From: JBARCX01 sp049794535
Lineage (GTDB): Bacteria; Pseudomonadota; Gammaproteobacteria; Xanthomonadales; Rhodanobacteraceae
Reading direction: 5' to 3'
Assembly (NCBI GenBank): GCA_049794535.1
Contig: JBARCX010000004.1
Span: 1 to 6,121 of the forward strand
Length of the DNA: 6,121 bases
The notes under the pieces are model-generated. The model was given only the letters and a program-made list of their open reading frames with translations, had not been told where the DNA came from and ran no database searches. Made by a program: the position numbers and the translations under genes. Positions 1 to 3,869 of this stretch are shown one piece after another. Every line of letters begins with the position of its first letter. Within the stretch, counting starts at the first letter, position 1.

Positions 1-313
1 GCACCGTATCGATGCCGAGCCGTAGTTGGCAGGCGCTATTGAGCATACGGTATGCGCCCGTCATGTCCTTCAGCATGATGGGAAACGGGATGGCATCCAG
101 CTGCGCCTGGGTCGCTGCGGTTTGTCGCTGTAGCTGCTCGTTCGCTTCGAGCAGTTTCTGGCGTTGCAGAAACACCATCCGCAACACAGCCAGGGTCATG
201 AGGGCGGTCAGGGTCAGCAGGCCCGCAAGAACTTCGACTACAACGGAGACGGATGCCGGCCCCGAGTCGAGCCAACTCGCCCCCAGAATGCTGATAAGTA
301 CAGGGGTCGTCAC
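1..313 (-). CDS. Sensor histidine kinase (probably hybrid, EvgS/BvgS/RcsC-like), N-terminal part only
   Basis: A reading frame open to the window edge gives 104 residues from a GTG at 313-311. Seen: a short hydrophobic stretch (residues 3-15), a main membrane segment (about 22-44, containing one Glu at 27), a charged Gln/Glu-rich coiled linker (about 50-72), then LDAIPFPIMLKDMTGAYRMLN (72-92, first 20 residues characteristic), the usual opening of a PAS domain. Membrane segment, coil and PAS in that order are typical of membrane-bound sensor kinases; the kinase core would lie left of the window, so kinase identity is inferred from this and from the divergent RcsB-like regulator. The frame is blocked by TGA about 84 bases upstream of the GTG, so no periplasmic binding domain can precede it. 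The start is uncertain: the GTG has a weak Shine-Dalgarno, while an in-frame ATT at 334-332 lies 6 bases after AAGGA. A PAS-containing diguanylate cyclase is a less likely alternative. Confidence 0.72.
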   Translation of the reverse strand, partial: MTTPVLISILGASWLDSGPASVSVVVEVLAGLLTLTALMTLAVLRMVFLQRQKLLEANEQLQRQTAATQAQLDAIPFPIMLKDMTGAYRMLNSACQLRLGIDTV

Positions 314-499
314 GCCGGCTGATTCCGTAAGAATGACGATTCCTTGGAGGGTAGATGAGGCATGCCTGCCATCATGCCCATTTACCCAACAAGATCAATC
401 GATTCAAGATGTCACCGGGCATTTACGCCGTTCAGTAGAATGTACCCTGGCAGGGAGCACGATTCGTGCGCCGGCCTTGGAGCACTTACGCATTTGAGC
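314..499. promoter_or_regulatory. Divergent intergenic region between sensor and response regulator
   Basis: These 186 bases must carry the promoters of both two-component genes. Two perfect palindromes are visible: AGGCATGCCT at 358-367 and AATCGATT at 397-404. CATGCC also occurs twice on the plus strand, at 361-366 and 373-378, exactly 12 bases apart. For the rightward gene, TAGAAT at 436-441 matches five of six positions of a sigma-70 -10 box but has no good -35 at 16-18 bases. For the leftward gene, TTGAAT (minus strand, 407-402) is followed after 17 bases by TAAATG, a poor -10. Palindromes this short are expected by chance at roughly the observed rate, so operator status is speculative. 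No clear RcsB-type box was found. Confidence 0.4.
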
Positions 500-1192
500 A
501 TGACAGAGAGCAGCCCGATCACCCGTATCGTCATTGCCGATGATCACCCCGTTGTCATGCTTGGAATCCGGGCTCTGCTCAACGATCGAAGCGGCAGCAT
601 GCAGGTAGTCGGCCAGGCAAATAGCGGCGGTGAGTTGCTGGCCCTGCTTGCCGCTCAACCTTGCGATTTGCTGATTACCGATTTTTCGATGCCCTATGAG
701 GATGACCCCGATGCCGGGGATGGGCTGCCGTTGCTGCGACGGTTGCGGCGAGATCATCCAGACCTGCCGATCATCGTTCTCACCATGATCCATAACCCGG
801 CGCTGATTCGCGGGATGCTGGCTACCGGCATCAATGGATTGGTAGGCAAGGTTGCGATGATGAAGGAGCTGCTCCTGGCTATTGGGGCGGTGATGAATGG
901 GCGCACTTACATCTGCGAGAGCATGCGCGAGTACGTCACTGAAAAAGTGTCGCCACGTATGCAAGGTGATACGGCCGCACCGGCTACGAGCAAAGATCCC
1001 GCTGTCTTGTCCAATCGTGAAGCTGAGGTTGTGCGTTTGTATGCACAAGGTCTTTCCGTCACGCAAATTGCCGAGCGCCTGCATCGCAGCGTGAAGACGG
1101 TGAGTCAGCAGAAGAACGATGCCATGCGCAAACTGGGCATTACGGGTAATAGCCAGCTTTACGAGTATGCACGGGCTTACGGGCTGCTCTGA
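500..1192 (+). CDS. RcsB/EvgA-like response regulator, NarL/FixJ family (REC + LuxR HTH)
   Basis: Complete 230-residue regulator. The receiver domain (about 8-130) has the acidic pair Asp14-Asp15 in IADDHPVV, the phospho-acceptor Asp61 in LLITDFSMP, switch Thr95 in IIVLTM and the conserved Lys117. A variable linker (about 145-165) leads to a LuxR-type helix-turn-helix (about 168-215) beginning LSNREAEVVRLYAQG and ending VKTVSQQKNDAMRKLGI. The acidic loop YEDDPDAGDG after the phospho-site and the KTVSQQK recognition helix are close to what I recall of RcsB, so this is called RcsB-like rather than generic NarL. Phosphorylation by the divergent sensor and DNA binding as a dimer are inferred. The frame is open upstream to 362, but ATG 500 places the receiver strand at residue 9 as in the family; TTG 494 is an alternative, 11 bases after GGAG at 479-482. 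Its base composition looks lower in GC than the peptidase genes in the lines I counted. Confidence 0.92.
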   Translation: MTESSPITRIVIADDHPVVMLGIRALLNDRSGSMQVVGQANSGGELLALLAAQPCDLLITDFSMPYEDDPDAGDGLPLLRRLRRDHPDLPIIVLTMIHNPALIRGMLATGINGLVGKVAMMKELLLAIGAVMNGRTYICESMREYVTEKVSPRMQGDTAAPATSKDPAVLSNREAEVVRLYAQGLSVTQIAERLHRSVKTVSQQKNDAMRKLGITGNSQLYEYARAYGLL

Positions 1193-1286
1193 GAGGTAGC
1201 CTTTCAAGGTCCCTTTCGCTCAATTTATTGCGTTGTGGCAACCTGGTTCGCCTGCCGCGGGCTTTCGAACCCCTGCCGGGGGCCGA

Positions 1287-1320
1287 GTCACTTTCTCTTG
1301 CGTGCCCAAGAGAAAGTGAC
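1287..1320 (+). repeat. Perfect 14-bp inverted repeat (hairpin) with 6-base loop
   Basis: Arm GTCACTTTCTCTTG (1287-1300), loop CGTGCC (1301-1306), arm CAAGAGAAAGTGAC (1307-1320), with no mismatch. The right arm is followed at once by CAAAGAGAAG, a partial copy of its own AAGAGAAAG core. There is no T-run, so it is not a standard intrinsic terminator. It is the strongest symmetrical element in the window and part of the larger structured repeat. A protein-binding or RNA-processing site is possible, but its role is unknown. Confidence 0.9.
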
Positions 1321-1376
1321 CAAAGAGAAGTGCACCCCCGGTGCGACGCCCTACGGACATCCTGTCCTTCGGGTGC

Positions 1377-1475
1377 GTGAGGTTCGGCCGGGCTTTTCGA
1401 CAGGGCTTCCTGCCCTGGCGAAAAGGAATCGACGTCCCTGTCGATTCCCCTGCGGGCCTGTCGTCCGAACCTCAC
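1377..1475 (+). repeat. Branched fold: 11-bp closing helix enclosing two strong hairpins
   Basis: GTGAGGTTCGG (1377-1387) is exactly complementary to CCGAACCTCAC (1465-1475). Inside it are two hairpins. The first is CTTTTCG-A-CAGGGC (1393-1406), loop TTCCT, GCCCTG-G-CGAAAAG (1412-1425): 13 pairs with one A/G mismatch. The second is GGAATCGAC (1425-1433), loop GTCCCT, GTCGATTCC (1440-1448): 9 pairs. The hairpins share only base 1425. This would fold into a three-way junction as single strand. Such nested complementarity is very unlikely by chance and suggests selection on RNA or single-stranded DNA structure. Confidence 0.8.
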
Positions 1476-1500
1476 CGCCGCACAGGGGGCCCCGAGAGCA

Positions 1501-1523
1501 GCGCGCGTCCTGCGCGCATTTTT
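1501..1523 (+). terminator. Candidate Rho-independent terminator at the end of the repeat
   Basis: GCGCGC (1501-1506), loop GTCCT (1507-1511), GCGCGC (1512-1517), then A and five T (1519-1523). A six-pair pure GC stem with a short U-run fits an intrinsic terminator reading rightwards. It lies about 310 bases past the response-regulator stop, so it could end that transcript or one that starts within the repeat. The U-run is short, so efficiency is uncertain. Confidence 0.5.
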
Positions 1524-1598
1524 CGAAAAGCCAAATCAAAAAGCGGTAGCGACGATGCGCGCTGTCAGCTTCGGATAAACAATGTAAGAGCAGACTCT

Positions 1599-3701
1599 TT
1601 ACTGCGCAGGCAGTCCCAGCTCCTGCGCGAAGAACGTCAGCATGATCGCCGTATTGCCCACGCGCTGGCTAAAGGGCGCACCAATACCGTGACCGGCGTT
1701 CATACGCGTGAGTAGCAGAATCGGCTGGCCCGACGTTGTCGCACTCTGCAACGCAGCGGTGAACTTGCGTGACTGCCACGGCGCGACGCGCGGATCATTG
1801 GCGCCCGTCGTCATCAACACGGCCGGGTAGGCGGTATCCGGTTTTACGTTGTGCAGTGGCGAATAGGCCAACGTGGCCTTGAACTGTGCCGGGTCACTCA
1901 CCGTGCCGTATTCACTGACGTTGTAGGCGCCATTGGCGAAAACGGTTTCGTGGCGAATCATGTCGTAGATGCCGACCATCGACACCACCGCGCGATAGTC
2001 GCCCGGGTGCTGCACCAACGAGGCGCCCATCAACAGGCCGCCATTGCTGCCGCCGAGAATGCCCAGATGCGCGCGGTCGGTCCAATGCGTGTCGAACAGG
2101 GCCAGCGCCGCGGCATGGAAATCGTCGAACACGTTTTGCTTGTGCAGTTTCTGGCCTTCAGCGTGCCAGCTTTCGCCGTTCTCATTACCGCCGCGGATAT
2201 TGGCGTAGGCAAGCACGCCGCCACGTTCAAGCCAGGCGAGATTGGCGCCGACGAAGCCCGGTGAGATCGGGATATCGAAGCCGCCGTAGCTGTACAGAAT
2301 GGTCGGGCGCTGGCCGTTCGGCGTCATGCCTTTCATCGACACCACGGTTACCGGGATCTTGGTGCCATCTTTCGATACGCCATCGATGCGCTGCACTTCG
2401 ACGTTCGAGTAATCGGCCGCGGGCTTCACTTCGAACACGGTCTTCAACGTGCCCGTCTTCGCATCGTAGTCGGCCCAGCGTGCGGGAACCGTCCAGCCGG
2501 CGTAACTGATCAGCGCGTGATCCTGCCCTTGCTCCGCGGCGATACCACCCACACCAATGCCGTTCGATGGCAGCGGCAAGCGGCGCACGAGTTTCGCATC
2601 AGCGTCGTACTGCTCCACCCACCAATCCGGGCCCCAGCTGCGCACCACCAGGAAACCGTCGCCGATCGGCTCGACTTGTTGCAAGGCGCCGTCGCGTTGG
2701 GCCAAGACTTCACTGACCTTGCCGTCAGCGCCCACTGCGAGCAGCTTGCCGCGTGGTGCATTGGCAAAGCTCGTCGTGAATAGCCGCTGGCCAACCCAAC
2801 TGGCGGTGCGTACATCGGCGTCGCTGCCGATCACCTTTTTCCACTGCGCACCCTCACGCAGGAATACTTCGGCCGGACCGCCGTCACCGACGTTGGCCAG
2901 CACGGCGAGCTGCTTCGCGCCGGGCGAGCTGAGCAGACGGTATTCCGCCACGCGTGAGTAATCCTTGCCGAACACCACGTCGTCTTGCGTGGCGGGCTGA
3001 CCCATCACGTGGTGCACCAGCGCAGCATCGAACTGTTTCACTTCGGCACCGGCCGCCGGTGGCGTAAATCGCACATAGGTAAAGCCGTGCTCGTCGGCAT
3101 CCCATGCCAAGCCTTGTGGCGTGGTGCCGCCGCCGGCCCAGGGCAAGGCATCGCTCAGCACTTTGCCGGTTGCGACTTCGAGCACGTGAATGGTGGTCAG
3201 TTCGCTGCCGCCTTCGGCGGTACCGTAAGCAAGGTAGCGGCCGCTGGGTGAGGGCCAGTACTCGGTGATCGCGGTGTTGCCGCCGTTCGCGTTGAGATCG
3301 ACCAGCACGCGCGCTTTGCCGTCCGGCCATTGCTGCGCCATCAACTGCGGCTGCGGCTGCGGCGGGGTCTCCTGCATATAGAACAACGTGCCGCCGGCCA
3401 GTAGCGGCGAGGAGCGCGTGGTGGAGGTGATGGCCAGCTGCTGCACACGTACCGTCATGGCTTTGCCGTCCGGCATCGCCGCCAGCACCGCTTCGGTGTA
3501 CGCGTTCTGCGCCTTGATCCACGACTGCACGAGCGGGTCGCTGGGATTCTCCAGCCAGCGATAGGGATCATTCACCGTCACCCCATGCAACGTGCTGGAC
3601 GCTGCATGTGTGGGTGTAGTGGGTGGCTTCGGTGTATCGCTGGCGTGCGCGGCGAAACAAGCCGCAAGCGCGAGTACAGGCAGGCGACGGGTGAGATGCA
3701 T
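1599..3701 (-). CDS. Secreted prolyl-oligopeptidase-like serine peptidase (family S9A)
   Basis: Complete 700-residue protein, close to the usual S9A length of about 700. A signal peptide (MHLTRRLPVLALAACFAAHA, likely cut after Ala20) predicts export to the periplasm or beyond. The N-terminal VTVNDPYRWLE (41-51) is the S9A opening; a seven-bladed propeller is expected over about 90-430 and an alpha/beta-hydrolase domain from about 440. Nucleophile Ser552 sits in GGSNGG, Asp636 in GANDPRVAP and His671 in NAGHG; the oxyanion Tyr472 (SYGG) and the substrate-binding Arg638 are also present. S9A enzymes cut short peptides, classically after proline. Against pig enzyme from memory, its S1 Trp595 aligns with Ala609 here (FKATLAYSPLHNV), so proline specificity is doubtful. 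The ATG is supported by GGAG six bases upstream; the frame stays open 36 more codons but that stretch lacks coding character and would displace the signal peptide. It is divergent from a second S9 peptidase. A T-run at 1542-1538 may end its transcript. Confidence 0.95.
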   Translation of the reverse strand: MHLTRRLPVLALAACFAAHASDTPKPPTTPTHAASSTLHGVTVNDPYRWLENPSDPLVQSWIKAQNAYTEAVLAAMPDGKAMTVRVQQLAITSTTRSSPLLAGGTLFYMQETPPQPQPQLMAQQWPDGKARVLVDLNANGGNTAITEYWPSPSGRYLAYGTAEGGSELTTIHVLEVATGKVLSDALPWAGGGTTPQGLAWDADEHGFTYVRFTPPAAGAEVKQFDAALVHHVMGQPATQDDVVFGKDYSRVAEYRLLSSPGAKQLAVLANVGDGGPAEVFLREGAQWKKVIGSDADVRTASWVGQRLFTTSFANAPRGKLLAVGADGKVSEVLAQRDGALQQVEPIGDGFLVVRSWGPDWWVEQYDADAKLVRRLPLPSNGIGVGGIAAEQGQDHALISYAGWTVPARWADYDAKTGTLKTVFEVKPAADYSNVEVQRIDGVSKDGTKIPVTVVSMKGMTPNGQRPTILYSYGGFDIPISPGFVGANLAWLERGGVLAYANIRGGNENGESWHAEGQKLHKQNVFDDFHAAALALFDTHWTDRAHLGILGGSNGGLLMGASLVQHPGDYRAVVSMVGIYDMIRHETVFANGAYNVSEYGTVSDPAQFKATLAYSPLHNVKPDTAYPAVLMTTGANDPRVAPWQSRKFTAALQSATTSGQPILLLTRMNAGHGIGAPFSQRVGNTAIMLTFFAQELGLPAQ

Positions 3702-3707
3702 GGAGAA

Positions 3708-3711
3708 CTCC
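3708..3711 (-). promoter_or_regulatory. Ribosome binding site fixing the S9A peptidase start
   Basis: On the minus strand GGAG is followed by six bases (TTCTCC) and then the ATG at 3701-3699. This decides for the signal-peptide start over the upstream in-frame start at 3809. The site can pair with the following CTCC (GGAG-TT-CTCC), but the loop would be too tight to matter. Confidence 0.75.
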
Positions 3712-3814
3712 GTGGCGTTGAACGGCGTGACATGGCGCGGTTTTGGTGCGGCCACACGTGCGAACGTCGAGGGTAACGCTCGCGGCGCCCAGGGTGGAAT
3801 GGGACCCATGGCGC

Positions 3815-3842
3815 TTGCCAGCTCAGCCTGCTTGGTTATGCT
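3815..3842 (+). promoter_or_regulatory. Candidate sigma-70 promoter for the rightward S9 peptidase
   Basis: TTGCCA (3815-3820, five of six matches to TTGACA), a 16-base spacer and TATGCT (3837-3842, four of six to TATAAT). Transcription would begin near 3849, leaving a leader of about 20 bases that contains the ribosome site. The position fits well; the call rests on sequence match only. Confidence 0.45.
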
Positions 3843-3859
3843 GGTCCGTTTTCGACTAC

Positions 3860-3863
3860 GGAG
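3860..3863 (+). promoter_or_regulatory. Ribosome binding site of the rightward S9 peptidase
   Basis: GGAG followed by six bases (CGCCTC) and the ATG at 3870. The spacing mirrors that of the divergent peptidase gene, and the site selects an ATG that opens directly into a signal peptide. Confidence 0.75.
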
Positions 3864-3869
3864 CGCCTC

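Larger units (their letters stand above)
1228..1530 (+). repeat. Highly structured intergenic repeat element
   Basis: About 300 non-coding bases packed with inverted repeats. In order: TTGC/GCAA (1228-1241), CCCC/GGGG (1270-1281), a perfect 14-bp hairpin (1287-1320), GCACC/GGTGC (1332-1344), GGACA/TGTCC (1355-1367), a branched fold (1377-1475) and a GC hairpin with T-run (1501-1523). The layout, with a CTTTCTCTTG-type hairpin followed by AAAGAGAAG and then a GGTTCGGCCGGGC block, resembles an interspersed element I recall between genes in Xanthomonadaceae/Rhodanobacteraceae genomes. Multiple copies cannot be shown from one window, so 'repeat' rests on recall. Orientation is given by the T-run. 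It lies between a rightward and a leftward gene, downstream of both, a place tolerant of such elements. No transposase, target duplication or terminal repeat is visible. ORFs of 60-124 residues crossing it show no protein-family character. Bases 1193-1227 and 1531-1598 hold nothing else I can recognise. Confidence 0.7.
3702..3869. promoter_or_regulatory. Divergent promoter region of the two S9 peptidase genes
   Basis: 168 bases separate the two start codons. Besides the rightward promoter and both ribosome sites listed separately, it holds ATGGGACCCAT (3799-3809, an 11-base palindrome around a central A) directly followed by TGGC-GCTT-GCCA (3809-3820), whose right arm overlaps the candidate -35 box. 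CGTTGAACG at 3716-3724 and CACGTG near 3766 are further small palindromes. I found no convincing promoter for the leftward gene. The paired symmetrical motifs beside the -35 could be an operator, but each is short. Confidence 0.4.

Noticed and set aside
362..499. N-terminal extension of the response regulator back to ATG 362
   Set aside because: It would add 46 residues before the receiver domain that no family member has, and occupies the divergent promoter region.
314..499. RcsB/RcsAB box upstream of the regulator
   Set aside because: No stretch resembling TAAGAATATTCCTA was found on either strand.
404..1207. A 267-codon open frame on the minus strand opposite the response regulator
   Set aside because: The plus strand encodes a full receiver and HTH with all key residues; the minus frame is His/Gln-rich with no family character, typical of an antisense shadow.
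1228..1530. Insertion sequence or CRISPR array
   Set aside because: No transposase, terminal inverted repeats with target duplication, or regularly spaced direct repeats are present; the repeats are all local hairpins.
1536..1570. Intrinsic terminator for the leftward peptidase at the minus-strand T-run (1542-1538)
   Set aside because: Only a four-pair AGCG/CGCT stem with a long loop precedes the T-run, too weak to call as a feature.
1235..1715. Small open frames (62-124 codons) across the structured repeat on both strands
   Set aside because: They follow the inverted repeats, are Arg/Pro/Ser-rich and overlap each other in several frames; such frames are common false calls in GC-rich structured DNA.
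3702..3809. N-terminal extension of the S9A peptidase by 36 codons
   Set aside because: It would bury the signal peptide, and the inner ATG has a well-spaced GGAG.
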